From assembly GCA_963843685.1 (NCBI GenBank), contig CAWJLO010000019.1, positions 1 through 64,000 of the forward strand: a stretch of DNA of 64,000 nucleotides, given 5' to 3'. Position 1 is the first letter of the stretch. Each line of letters begins with the position of its first letter. The notes beneath the pieces are model-generated. The model worked only from the letters and a program-made list of their open reading frames with translations, was not told where the DNA came from and searched no databases. Of this stretch, positions 7,838 through 18,782 are shown piece by piece. The stretch comes from DASQHL01 sp963843685. Lineage in GTDB: Bacteria > Chloroflexota > Dehalococcoidia > DSTF01 > JACRBR01. The translations under genes and the position numbers were made by a program.

Positions 7838-8791
7838 CTAGTAACCGCCCTGCGCTTCGAAGATCCGCCGTGGATTGACGACCGTCATCTGCCGGATCTG
7901 TTCCTCGCTCACCCCCGACTGTCGCAGCGCAGGCACGACGTCGTCTGAGATGTGCAGGAACGTCCAGCGAGGCATCGCCGCCTTCACCAGCGCCGGATCG
8001 AACCAGTCGATGTAGCACGATGCGTCGTGCGCAAGCACCATGCGGTCGGCGCGGCCGCGCTCGCACAACTGGACGATCGTCGCCACACGCTTCTCCGTCG
8101 ACAGAAATGAATCGATGCCGAAACGGTCCATGCCGATGTACGATCCTGCCGCCATGAGCTTCTCGAGGTAGCCCAGGTCTTCGGAGTCACCGCTGTGGCC
8201 GATGACAACGCGGCCCAGATCGACGCCCTCTTCCTGGAAGATCCGCTGCTGATCCAGACCGCGCTCCGTCGCCGCGTGCGTGTGCGTCGAGATCGGAACG
8301 CCCGTCTGTCGGTGCGCTTTCGCCACCGCGCGAAGCACCTTCTCCACGCCCGGCGTCACGCCCTTCTCGTCGGTGGCGCACTTCAGGATCGCGGCCTTGA
8401 TCTCCGTATCCTGGATCCCCTCCTGGATGTCCCTCACGAAGCACTCCGCCATGTGCTCCACCGGCCGAGAGGCGAAATAGTGCGGCAGCTCGTCATACGT
8501 GTACAACCCGGTGGCCACCACCACTTGCATCCCGGACTCACGCGCGATCTCCCGCACCGTCCGGACGTCGCGCCCCAACCCGAGCACGGTCAGGTCGACC
8601 ATCGTCGAGACGCCGTGCGCCTTCGCCTCGCGCATCGCCGCGATCGCCGCAGCGACCTTCTCATCGCGATGCCAGAGGCGCGGGAAGTTCGCGTTCACCC
8701 CCTCGGAGAGCACAAACACGTGCTCGTGCATCAGCGTGAACCCCAGATCCGCGGTGTCAATCGGGCCGGTGACGGTGTGGACTGTGGCCAT
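7838..8791 (-). CDS. Phosphotriesterase-family metal-dependent hydrolase
   Basis: This 317-residue protein is a member of the PTE/PLL amidohydrolase superfamily (TIM barrel, binuclear metal site), whose members hydrolyse lactones or organophosphates. Metal ligands are visible: the paired histidines in TLMHEHVF, a candidate bridging carboxylated lysine in AAILKCATDEKG, then STHTHAATERG, IGHSGDSED and the aspartate in LAHDASCY. The ATG is preceded by AAAGGAA at suitable spacing; a longer form with 27 extra residues lacks conservation. Substrate cannot be told from sequence; lactonase activity is the usual native function in this family. It is a single gene on the minus strand downstream of the dppD/dppF pair, with a terminator between. 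Confidence 0.88.
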   Translation of the reverse strand: MATVHTVTGPIDTADLGFTLMHEHVFVLSEGVNANFPRLWHRDEKVAAAIAAMREAKAHGVSTMVDLTVLGLGRDVRTVREIARESGMQVVVATGLYTYDELPHYFASRPVEHMAECFVRDIQEGIQDTEIKAAILKCATDEKGVTPGVEKVLRAVAKAHRQTGVPISTHTHAATERGLDQQRIFQEEGVDLGRVVIGHSGDSEDLGYLEKLMAAGSYIGMDRFGIDSFLSTEKRVATIVQLCERGRADRMVLAHDASCYIDWFDPALVKAAMPRWTFLHISDDVVPALRQSGVSEEQIRQMTVVNPRRIFEAQGGY

Positions 8792-8875
8792 GCGTCCGTT
8801 CCTTTCGGCGTAGTCTGCAACCGATTCTACTGCCGGTCTTCGTGAGCCGATACCATCGGCCCCGGCGGGCAAAGA

Positions 8876-8900
8876 CAGAGCCCTCGCATTGAGGGCTCCG
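8876..8900 (-). terminator. Terminator after dppF
   Basis: On the minus strand GAGCCCTC pairs perfectly with GAGGGCTC around an AATGC loop and is followed by TGTCTTT, a short U-rich tail. It separates the ABC ATPase pair from the phosphotriesterase gene. Confidence 0.65.
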
Positions 8901-8947
8901 CAGCCGTTGTTCCAGGTCCGCGTCTACGCTCTCGGTCGTCCCCGTCC

Positions 8948-10989
<2,042 letters not shown>

Positions 10990-11132
10990 GAACCCTCCTC
11001 GGACGACGCCGCCCGGTTTACGCCGATACGACAACCGGAAACCGCTGGATCCCGGCGTTGCTCCTCAGTACGTGGGCGGGTCGGCTCGCTCCGTGGCGGG
11101 CGCCCACACATCCCTGCCGCCGGTCGCGCGTC

Positions 11133-11217
11133 TGGTGGGGAAGAGGAGATTCGAACTCCTACGCCTTGCGGCACGTGATCCTAAGTCACGCTCGTCTGCC
11201 AGTTCCGACACTTCCCC
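11133..11217 (-). tRNA. tRNA-Leu (UAG)
   Basis: On the minus strand GGGGAAG pairs with CTTCCCC as the acceptor stem, followed by discriminator A and an encoded CCA. The anticodon stem CGTGA/TCACG encloses CTTAGGA, giving anticodon UAG. The long variable arm (around GTGCCGCAAGGCGT) is typical of tRNA-Leu. The T arm reads AGGAG-TTCGAAT-CTCCT. Confidence 0.95.
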
Positions 11218-11401
11218 TCTGCGCCGGCGGCTCGTGAACGAAAGCTGAAGCGAAACAAATGAATTTCACTTCAGCCACGCCACGTCATTCTATACCCCGC
11301 TCGTGCGGCAATGCTACCCGGCGAGCGCTTTAGGGCAAACACGCGCGGCCCTCCGCGCGGAGCGGCGGGTCGCGCATGTCAATCTTGTCGCCTGGTCAGC
11401 C

Positions 11402-12226
11402 CTAGGAGGATCGAACGAACTCCGCGGGGACATGCGTGTAGCTCTCCGCCTTGTTCGGCGGCAGCGCGCCGGGGAGGTGCAGGTAGCTGCGCACCTCGCG
11501 CACTCCCTCGACGTGCCTCGCCGCCTCGATCAGGTGCCGGATGTCGTCCTCGTGCTCGAGTTGGCCGCGAAGCGTCACACACCCCTCATACGCGTCGACG
11601 TGGATCTCGCCGGCCTTGATTTCGCGCTCACGGAGCACCTCGGATCGCACGCGCGCCACCAGCGTCTCGTCGTCCACAACGTGCGCATGGTGTCCGTCCC
11701 GGTGGACCATCTCCGCCACATCGTGCCGCAGCCCCTTCGCCACGCCGCCGACGTACCGGCCCTTGCGCTCCACTGTGCGCGGCATCTTACGGGTGACCAC
11801 GTTGCGAAGGTGCCTGAGGCGATCTCGCACCAGGCCGCGGCGCCGCCGCCCGGCGTGCGGGTCCAGGTAGTACATCCCAAGCGCGCCCGCCGCCACGCCG
11901 ACCGCAAGCACGGGCAGCGGCCGGCGTCCCGCCCTCCGTGCGGTTGAAGACGTCGCGGCTGCCACGGGCCCCGTCGCCTCGAGCGTGTGGCGCGCGCGAT
12001 CGCCGGCGGCGGCGCCCCACTCCAAGGCTCGGCGGCGCAGCGGCGCAAACTCAAACGCGACCGGGGCTGTGCTGCGCCGCGCGCGCGCCGGAAGTGTCAG
12101 CCGGCCGAACAACGCCGCCCGGCGCTTCGGCGCACGACGTTTGGCGACAACGGCCTCGATCCTGGGCACATAGACATCACGAAGCGCGCCGAGAGGGCGG
12201 GTCGGAAGCTGACTCATCAAGCGCAT
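11402..12226 (-). CDS. BON-domain protein with central hydrophobic segment
   Basis: The 274-residue protein has a basic N-terminal half and a hydrophobic stretch PVLAVGVAAGALGMYYLDP followed by HAGRRRRG. That YYLDPxxGRRRR-type motif is common in small envelope-associated proteins. A BON domain lies near the C terminus (TLVARVRSEVLREREIKAG, VTLRGQLEHEDDIRHLIEAA). BON domains bind membranes or other envelope components and often occur in stress-protective proteins. The ATG is preceded by AAGGAGGG with five-base spacing. It stands alone between a tRNA gene and the patatin gene. Function beyond envelope association is unknown. Confidence 0.8.
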   Translation of the reverse strand: MRLMSQLPTRPLGALRDVYVPRIEAVVAKRRAPKRRAALFGRLTLPARARRSTAPVAFEFAPLRRRALEWGAAAGDRARHTLEATGPVAAATSSTARRAGRRPLPVLAVGVAAGALGMYYLDPHAGRRRRGLVRDRLRHLRNVVTRKMPRTVERKGRYVGGVAKGLRHDVAEMVHRDGHHAHVVDDETLVARVRSEVLREREIKAGEIHVDAYEGCVTLRGQLEHEDDIRHLIEAARHVEGVREVRSYLHLPGALPPNKAESYTHVPAEFVRSS

Positions 12227-12424
12227 GGCGTCCCTCCTTAACACTGGGCGTCCCACGATCATCTTACTCCCGCCCAACAACGGCGTGCAGACCCGATCGG
12301 CCACTTTTTCGCGAGTCGATTCAGGAGCGGTCCCCACCGGCGCCCTCGTTCGTTGACCGTAGCCGCGCGGCGCGCGACGATCTCAGCCGACGTGTTTCGG
12401 CGCACGCGCGACAAGGAGTGACCG

Positions 12425-13309
12425 GTGGCCGGTTCGAGAGCGCTGGTGCTGGGTGGCGGTGGCCCCGTGGGGATCGCCTGGGAGACCGGTCTCGCCGGCG
12501 GACTGGAACAGCACGGCGTCAGACTCGCCGACGCCGACCTCATTGTCGGCACCTCCGCCGGCTCCGTCGTCGGCGCTCAACTCGCCCTCGGCCGCACTCC
12601 GTCCGAGTTGATCGCCGCACAGGAGGCCCTGAATCAGGACCCAGGCCGTCTCGCCCAGCGCGTCTACGACCTCGCCCCGCTCATGCAGCAATTTATCAAG
12701 TTCTACACGTCCGACGAGCCGCCCGAGAAGATCCGGGCCGAGATCGGCGCCTTCGCCCTCGCCGCCGACACGATGAGCGAGGAAGAGTGGCTCGCTTCGT
12801 TCGGACGGATGCAGAGCATGGACTCGGGCGCCTGGCCCGAGAAGGCGTACGTCTGTACCGCCGTCGACGCCGCGGACGGCAGCTTCGTTGCCTGGGACAA
12901 GAACTCCGGCGTTCCCCTCGGCCGCGCCATCGCGTCGAGCTGCGCCGTTCCCGGCATCTTCCCGCCGATCGAGCTCAAGGGTCACCGCTACATGGACGGC
13001 GGGATGCGCTCCGCAACGAACGCCGACCTCGCCCGCGGTCACGATCGCGTGATTGTCGTCGCCGTCACCTCAAACACGCGCGCGGCCGCCATGCCGAAGC
13101 TCATGGAAAGAATGCGCAAGCGTTTCGAAGGCGAACTGGACTCCCTCCGCGAAGCGGGCGGCGTTGTCGAGGTGATCGCACCGGACGATGCCTCCATGGA
13201 AGCGATGGGCCCGAACCTCATGGATCCCTCGCGGCGCGGCGCCGTGGCCCGCGAAGGCGTGCGCCAGGGCCACATCGAAGCCGCGCGCCTCCGCGACTTC
13301 TGGAGCTAG
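12425..13309 (+). CDS. Patatin-like phospholipase
   Basis: This 294-residue acyl hydrolase has the patatin catalytic dyad. An oxyanion-hole GGGGPVGIAWETG starts near residue 9, the nucleophile elbow GTSAGS places Ser44, and Asp191 lies in YMDGGMRS. Patatins hydrolyse phospholipids or other acyl esters by a Ser-Asp dyad. No signal peptide or transmembrane helix is evident, so it is probably cytosolic or peripheral. The GTG start follows CAAGGAG. It converges with the VOC-domain gene on the other strand. Length and motifs are complete; the substrate is unknown. Confidence 0.9.
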   Translation: MAGSRALVLGGGGPVGIAWETGLAGGLEQHGVRLADADLIVGTSAGSVVGAQLALGRTPSELIAAQEALNQDPGRLAQRVYDLAPLMQQFIKFYTSDEPPEKIRAEIGAFALAADTMSEEEWLASFGRMQSMDSGAWPEKAYVCTAVDAADGSFVAWDKNSGVPLGRAIASSCAVPGIFPPIELKGHRYMDGGMRSATNADLARGHDRVIVVAVTSNTRAAAMPKLMERMRKRFEGELDSLREAGGVVEVIAPDDASMEAMGPNLMDPSRRGAVAREGVRQGHIEAARLRDFWS

Positions 13310-13315
13310 CCGCGC

Positions 13316-13783
13316 TCAGTGAGGCGCAGCCGGCCCCGTCGCCGGCGGGATCAGGATCCCCACCGACCACTCGTAACCGTCGGGATCCCGCACCGCCACC
13401 TCGCGCCAGCCATGTCCTTTGTCGACGGTCGGAACCGACACGACCGCGCCCGCCGCCCGCGCCCGCCGCTCTACCTCGTCCGGATCGATGCCCAGGAGCC
13501 GGATCTGCGCGCCGACACCGCGCGTCCCGCCGGACTTCAGCTGCGCATGCCAGGGGTGGTCCTCGTGCGTGTGGTCGGCGTGCAGCATCACCTCCGCTGG
13601 ACCGACGCGCATCGCCGCGAAGTCAATATCGCGGTAGTGGATCTCGGCTCCCAGGACCGCCCGATAGAACGCCACAGAGCGCTCGGTATCGGCGACGAGC
13701 AGGTTGAGCGAGAGCGGCGGCAGCAACGCACCGTAGCGAAAACCCGGCATCCACGGATCGCCCTGCCTCAGCTTTGTGCCCAT
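13316..13783 (-). CDS. VOC-superfamily (glyoxalase/bleomycin-resistance fold) protein
   Basis: The 155-residue protein contains paired beta-alpha-beta-beta-beta modules of the VOC fold. The first carries LNLLVADTERSVAFYRAVLG and AEVMLHADHTHEDHPWHAQL; the second ends in VAVRDPDGYEWSVG, the usual C-terminal glutamate region. A divalent metal site of His/Glu type is plausible. Members range from glyoxalase I to antibiotic-binding proteins and dioxygenases, so the reaction cannot be stated. It is closest in style to PhnB/glyoxalase-like proteins. It overlaps no other real gene. Confidence 0.8.
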   Translation of the reverse strand: MGTKLRQGDPWMPGFRYGALLPPLSLNLLVADTERSVAFYRAVLGAEIHYRDIDFAAMRVGPAEVMLHADHTHEDHPWHAQLKSGGTRGVGAQIRLLGIDPDEVERRARAAGAVVSVPTVDKGHGWREVAVRDPDGYEWSVGILIPPATGPAAPH

Positions 13784-13871
13784 TGCAACCGCCTTCGTGC
13801 TCGCGCCTGTCAGTCCGATGCGTCCTGTCGTATGATAGCCGCGCTCCGCTCACTCGACGATGGGAGAGTCC

Positions 13872-16337
13872 ATGCACCGCCGCGGCAAATGGATCTGGCG
13901 CGACCGGGGCGCCCCGTTCCCCATCTCGACGTTCCTCGCCAACACGGACCCCAAGCTGGACGCGAATCTATTCGTCCAGTTCCGCCGATCGTTCCGTCTC
14001 GATGCCGTGCCCGGCACCGCCACGCTGCGCATCTCTGTAGACGGGCGCTACAAGCTCTACGTCAACGGCGAGTTCGTCGGCCGCGGCCCCGCCCGCTGCG
14101 ACCCGCAGTTCCAGTACTACGACGAGCACGACGTCGCCCCTCACCTTCGAGCCGGCGAGAACACCGTCGCCGTCCTCGCGCACTCCTACGGCATGGACAC
14201 GTCCTGGTACGAGCTGCCCCGCACCGATTGGTCCCGCGCCTTCGGCTGCGGCGGCCTGTTCGTCGAGTGCGACGAGATCCGCGCACTCGACACGTCGGAA
14301 GAATGGCGATACGTCGTAGCCGATGCCTGGGAGCGCGACACGCAGCCCGGCCGCGTCGGTTTCGTCGAACTGCTCGACGCGCGCCGCCTCGACGACCGCT
14401 GGGCGGCACCCGGGTACGACGACTCCGCCTGGTCCCCCGCCATCGAGCTGAGAATCCCTGGCATCGGCATCGCGCCGGATGCCGAGCCATTTCCATATAT
14501 GGTGGCCCGCGACATCCCGCTGCTGCTCGAGGAGTCGCGCGACGCTTCCGTCGTCACGTCGATGACCGAAATCGTGGCGGACGACATCGCGGACATGATC
14601 GCCCTCGCGAACGCGCCGGGTGAGCCGCTCACGACCGGCTCGATCGAGCATGCTGACTCCCTCCTGCACGGAGGTGGCGCTACGATCGTCCGCGCCGAGC
14701 CCGGCCGTGCCTTGAGCATCGTGCTCGACTTTGGCCGCGTCGTCACCGGCCACCCACGCATCGAGGTCGACGGCCCGGCCGGCGCGATCGTCGACCTGTC
14801 GTACGCGGAACGCCTTCGCGACGACGGCCGCCTTCCCGTGCAACGCGCCAACCCGATCACCAGCCAGAGCGTGCATCGCTACATCCTCCGCGACGGTGCC
14901 CAATCCTGGGAGAAGTTCGACCGCGCCGGCTTTCGCTACATGCAGCTCACGGTGTCGCCATCGCCCGAGCAACCCGAACGGCCCGTCCGCATCGATCGCG
15001 CGAACATCACCTTCACGTCGTATCCCGTCGGCGACCGAGGCGACTTCGCCTGCTCCGACGACCTCCTCACGAAACTCTGGCACGCCGGTCGTTACACCAT
15101 GCAGGTCGGCATGCAGGACGGCTTCGAAGACTGTCCGTCACGCGAACAGCGCCAGTGGGTCGGCGACGCCTACGTCGAGTCGCTCGTGAACTACGCCTGC
15201 TTCGGCGATCCGCGGCTCGTCGCAAAGCTCATCCGCCAGGTCGCGCAGTCGCAGCGTCGCGACGGCATGACACAGATGGCCACGCCCGGCGACCTCGGCG
15301 CCACCAACGGCCTCTTCATCGTCGACTACTGCCTCTCCTGGATCATGACCGCCGGCGAGTACCTCAACCACACCGGAGACGCCACGATCCTGGACGACGT
15401 CTTTCCGAACATCGTCCGCGCCGTCGCCTGGTTCGAGCGCCACGTCGCGGAGAACGGCCTGCTCACCGAGCCGCCCGGATGGATCTTCATCGATTGGGCA
15501 GAGATCGACCGGCGAGGCGCCTGCACCACGCTCAACGCTCTGCTCGTCGGCGCGCTCAGGCACGCCGTCGTCATGGCGGAGCGCCAGGGCGCCGCCGCGC
15601 TCGCCGCTCGCTGGTCAACGCTCGCGGACCGCATTGCCGCCGCCGCGAACGATCTGCTGTGGGACGCCGCCCGCGGCGTATACGTCGACGCGCTGCTCCC
15701 GGACGGCGGGCAGTCCACCCGCGTGAGCCAGCACGCGAACGCGGCAATGATCGCGTCAGGCGCGGCGCCGCGCGATCGCTGGGATTCGGCACTCGACTAC
15801 ATCATGGATCCGCCGCGGCTCGTCGCGACCAGCACTGGCTTCATTCGGACGCCCACACCGATCGACGAGGAGCGCCAGGTCGTCCTCGCGCAGCCGTTCT
15901 TCTCCCACTTCCTCCACCGCGCGCTCGCCGCGGCCGGCCGGCAGCAAGCCATCATCGACAACATCCGCGACCGCTGGGGGCCCATGCTCGATAACGACGG
16001 TCTGGGCACGTTCTGGGAGCACTGGCACGGCAACGAGAGCCGCTCGCACGCCTGGTCCTCCACGCCGGTCTACGACCTCTCGCGCGAAGTGCTCGGCGTC
16101 TACCCGACGTCCCCGGCCTACGCCACGTTCCGCGTCGAGCCGCATCCATGTGGTCTCGAGTGGGCACGCGGCCGCTACCCCACACCGAGCGGCGACATCA
16201 AGGTCTCGTGGCGCCGCTCCGCGTCGAGCGTCGGACTGGAGCTCGACGTGCCGGACGCGACGACGGCCGAGGTCGCCCTTCCCGGTGCGTCGCCGCGCCT
16301 CCTCGGTCCCGGCCACCACTCCATCGACGGAACCTGA
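13872..16337 (+). CDS. Alpha-L-rhamnosidase (GH78-type)
   Basis: This 821-residue protein removes terminal alpha-L-rhamnose from plant or bacterial glycans. N-terminal beta-sandwich modules (FRRSFRLD, then LRISVDGRYKLYVNGEFVGR) match the rhamnosidase N domain. The catalytic alpha/alpha barrel contains EDCPSREQRQWVGDA, corresponding to the family DCPxRxER-GWxGD motif, plus WIFIDWAEIDRRG and GTFWEHW with acidic residues near the active site. A short C-terminal sandwich closes it. No signal peptide is seen, so it is likely intracellular, acting on imported oligosaccharides. The second ATG is preferred because GGGAGAG lies upstream of it; the first ATG, 12 bases earlier, lacks a ribosome site. 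There are no sugar transporter genes beside it. Confidence 0.9.
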   Translation: MHRRGKWIWRDRGAPFPISTFLANTDPKLDANLFVQFRRSFRLDAVPGTATLRISVDGRYKLYVNGEFVGRGPARCDPQFQYYDEHDVAPHLRAGENTVAVLAHSYGMDTSWYELPRTDWSRAFGCGGLFVECDEIRALDTSEEWRYVVADAWERDTQPGRVGFVELLDARRLDDRWAAPGYDDSAWSPAIELRIPGIGIAPDAEPFPYMVARDIPLLLEESRDASVVTSMTEIVADDIADMIALANAPGEPLTTGSIEHADSLLHGGGATIVRAEPGRALSIVLDFGRVVTGHPRIEVDGPAGAIVDLSYAERLRDDGRLPVQRANPITSQSVHRYILRDGAQSWEKFDRAGFRYMQLTVSPSPEQPERPVRIDRANITFTSYPVGDRGDFACSDDLLTKLWHAGRYTMQVGMQDGFEDCPSREQRQWVGDAYVESLVNYACFGDPRLVAKLIRQVAQSQRRDGMTQMATPGDLGATNGLFIVDYCLSWIMTAGEYLNHTGDATILDDVFPNIVRAVAWFERHVAENGLLTEPPGWIFIDWAEIDRRGACTTLNALLVGALRHAVVMAERQGAAALAARWSTLADRIAAAANDLLWDAARGVYVDALLPDGGQSTRVSQHANAAMIASGAAPRDRWDSALDYIMDPPRLVATSTGFIRTPTPIDEERQVVLAQPFFSHFLHRALAAAGRQQAIIDNIRDRWGPMLDNDGLGTFWEHWHGNESRSHAWSSTPVYDLSREVLGVYPTSPAYATFRVEPHPCGLEWARGRYPTPSGDIKVSWRRSASSVGLELDVPDATTAEVALPGASPRLLGPGHHSIDGT

Positions 16338-16363
16338 CCGCATCAAGCCCACGCGTGGATCGG

Positions 16364-16386
16364 CGCGGGCGCGAGGCCCTCGCGCG
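16364..16386. repeat. GC hairpin between convergent genes
   Basis: GCGCGAG and CTCGCGC form a stem around GCC between the rhamnosidase and the convergent propeller gene, with GC-rich flanks that extend the pairing imperfectly. There is no T tract. It resembles the recA-recX palindromes in base composition and may be another copy of a dispersed palindromic element or a rho-assisted stop signal. Confidence 0.35.
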
Positions 16387-16401
16387 CCGGCGGGGCCAAG
16401 A

Positions 16402-17674
16402 TCAGGACACCACGTACGTCCGGGAGAGCGTCGTCAGGCTGCAGGTGTAGACGTCGCGCGACCATCCCGGCGACTGGAAGAACGGCGCCTGGACGGGGCT
16501 ACCCGTCGCCGCCCGCCCCAGCTCCGCGCCGGTCTCGATGTCCAGTACGACGACGTGGTCGCCCTGGCCGTCATAGTCGTTCACCACGATCTCGCCTGTG
16601 TCCGGGAAGAGCAGGAAGTGGTTGCTCGCGCCGAATGCGTGGTCCCAGAGACGCTCGAACGCCCCGCCGCCGTATCGAAATCCCGCGATCCGCGCCGTTG
16701 CCGCTGTCGAACGCCACGGCGATCCGTCGCGATGCATCGATCAGCGGCGGGTTCACGATCGTGCCGCGCGGGACGCCGAACGGAGTGAACGTCTCGAAGT
16801 CGCTGGCGTCGTTCAGCGACACGCGGATCAGGTGCAGCGGGCCCGTCGCGATCCCCGTCCCGTTCAGGCTTCCGCGGTAGTTGTTCTCGCCGTTGTCCAT
16901 GAACCACGCACTGCCACCGGCGACGACCGCGTCCCAGCCGTACGACTGCTCGCCGTCAGGAAGCGTACGGTAGCGGCAGCTCCACTCTTCGTCGCGCGAC
17001 AGTACGCCACCCTCGTACCGAAAGCGGAAGATCGTGTGTGTGCCGACGACGTACACGAACTCGCCGGCCGCGCCACGGTCGGCGGAGATGCGCGCGATCG
17101 ATCCTTCGGGAATCGCGACCTCCGCCCCGAGCGGCTCGAGTCGCTCCGGCTCCAGCAGCGTGAAGTAGGAAAGCGATGAGCCGTCCCGCACGAAGTTCTT
17201 CATGACGAGGTTGCCGTCGGACAGCGCGAGAAGGCTGTTGTACGGCTGCTCGCGGGGCAACTCCCGGCTCGCGATGAGATTGCACCCTGAATCGAGCCGA
17301 TGACAGTAGCGCCCGTAGGTCACGTACAGCGCACCGTTCTCGTGGGCCAGGATCCCCCCGGCCCAGAAGGGTCCGCCGGCAAGGTCAGGCGAACGCGCGA
17401 GCGGCTCGAGTGAAATCGGGTCGATGCGCTCGACCCAGGATGTCGTGTTCACCGGCGGCGGCGTGTTTCCCTGCACGAACACCTCGCCCGGCGCGCGCAG
17501 CACCACCATGTTCGAGAAGGGCACCTGCCTCGACGTGACCGCCAGCCGTTCGCCGGGTTTGAGCGCCAATCCGGGCGAGCGCGGGATGAGTTGGCGGCGC
17601 GGTCCGCCGTCCTCGCCCGGGAATGGGCTGTCGTAATAGCCGGGAACTGGACCGAGGGAGTCGAGGTCGTCCAA
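16402..17674 (-). CDS. Beta-propeller-like protein, frameshifted
   Basis: Two overlapping frames read as one protein of about 423 residues. The N-terminal 330 or so residues end at IAVAFDSGNGA. The remainder continues in the next frame as RIAGFRYGGGAFERLWDHAF and runs to SLTTLSRTYVVS. Removing one base of the CC at 16690-16691 joins them seamlessly. Repeats such as GGILAHENGALYVTYG, LLALSDGNLVMKNF and LLFPDTGEIVVNDYDG suggest a six- or seven-bladed propeller. No signal peptide or catalytic motif is visible. The start is TTG, preceded by GGAAGGGG. I do not recognise a specific family. It is either a recent pseudogene or intact with a consensus error. Confidence 0.65.
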
Positions 17675-17798
17675 CGCGCGTCCGCCCCTTCCCGCGAATC
17701 AGATGACACTGGGCAGCGCGAGAAGCCGTCCCGAGAAATGATGCCGCACGCCTCCTCCTCCAACGAATCGGATTCGACGGCGTGCGGACAGTGGTTGT

Positions 17799-17874
<76 letters not shown>

Positions 17875-17990
17875 GTATGCTCACCGCGCCCGGCCGGGCG
17901 CACCTCATTCTAATCGTGCGTCATCCCATCGACAACCGACGCTCGCCGAACAGAAAGCGCCCGCGGCAGCGGACGCTCTTGCTTGCAAAG

Positions 17991-18067
17991 TGGTGGGCGA
18001 TACTGGACTCGAACCAGTGACCTCCACGATGTCAACGTGGCGCTCTAACCAGCTGAGCTAACCGCCC
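17991..18067 (-). tRNA. tRNA-Val (GAC)
   Basis: On the minus strand GGGCGGT pairs with ATCGCCC (last pair T-A), then A and encoded CCA. The anticodon stem CCACG/CGTGG encloses TTGACAT, giving anticodon GAC. The T arm is CTGG-TTCGAGT-CCAG. It lies about 115 bases from tRNA-Lys on the same strand, possibly co-transcribed. Confidence 0.95.
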
Positions 18068-18156
18068 ACGGAGGTGCCCAGCATCCTATCGGCCGCCCTC
18101 CGCTCAAGTCAACGAGCGCACGTCCTCACAGCGCCACCGTCAGCCTCGCGACGCCG

Positions 18157-18184
18157 TTGTTTGGTAAGTGAAAGCTGTTACAAT
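18157..18184 (+). promoter_or_regulatory. Promoter of nuoI-nuoG pair
   Basis: TTGTTT at 18157-18162 and TACAAT at 18179-18184 are separated by 16 bases, in a locally AT-richer stretch between the divergent tRNA-Val gene and nuoI. The predicted start near 18191 leaves a 55-base leader. Confidence 0.55.
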
Positions 18185-18245
18185 CGATCCGCGCGGCCTT
18201 GGCGTCCGCCACCAGCGACCAGCGACCAGCGACCGGAACACAGAG

Positions 18246-18782
18246 ATGTACGGCATCGGCGTCCTCAAAGGCATGGCGGTCACCTTCACCCGCATGTTCA
18301 AGCCGCCCGCCACGATCCAATTCCCTGAGGTAACGCGGCCGATGTCGCCGCGCTCCCGCACCAACCTCCTCTGGTTCGACGAGCGCTGCACCGGTTGCAG
18401 CACCTGCGCGCAGGCCTGCCCCGACGGCTGCATCCTCGTCGAGACGTCACCCCGTCCCGACGGCTCGCTCGAAAAGGTGCGCTACGAAATCGACTTCCGC
18501 ATCTGCATGTACTGCGGTCTCTGCGTCGAAGCCTGTCCCTACCAGGCGATCCAGGCCGGCGGTGTCTTCGAGGACGCGGTCTACGAATTCGACACCATGT
18601 ACAAGGACAAGCACGCCCTCACGAAACTCGCGCACGAGCACCTGCGCCGCAACGACTACACCTACCCCCACGGCCAGCAGGCCCCCGCCGACGTCATCCA
18701 ACTCATCGAGGTCGAGGCGCGCCAGTCCAGAGACCCCGTCTCAAAGGGCGAGCGAGTCGTGAAGGCGAGCACCCGTGGCTAA
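18246..18782 (+). CDS. nuoI: NuoI-like 2x[4Fe-4S] ferredoxin subunit
   Basis: This 178-residue protein carries two tetranuclear iron-sulfur motifs, CTGCSTCAQACPDGC and CMYCGLCVEACPYQA, in the arrangement of complex I subunit I (clusters N6a and N6b). The N-terminal helix region GIGVLKGMAVTFTRMFKP is the membrane-proximal anchor typical of NuoI. It transfers electrons between the NuoG arm and the quinone site. The stop overlaps the start of nuoG by eight bases, implying one transcript. No other nuo genes flank it. The ribosome site is weak (AGAG). The rest of complex I is presumably elsewhere; a stand-alone electron-transfer module is a possible alternative. Confidence 0.85.
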   Translation: MYGIGVLKGMAVTFTRMFKPPATIQFPEVTRPMSPRSRTNLLWFDERCTGCSTCAQACPDGCILVETSPRPDGSLEKVRYEIDFRICMYCGLCVEACPYQAIQAGGVFEDAVYEFDTMYKDKHALTKLAHEHLRRNDYTYPHGQQAPADVIQLIEVEARQSRDPVSKGERVVKASTRG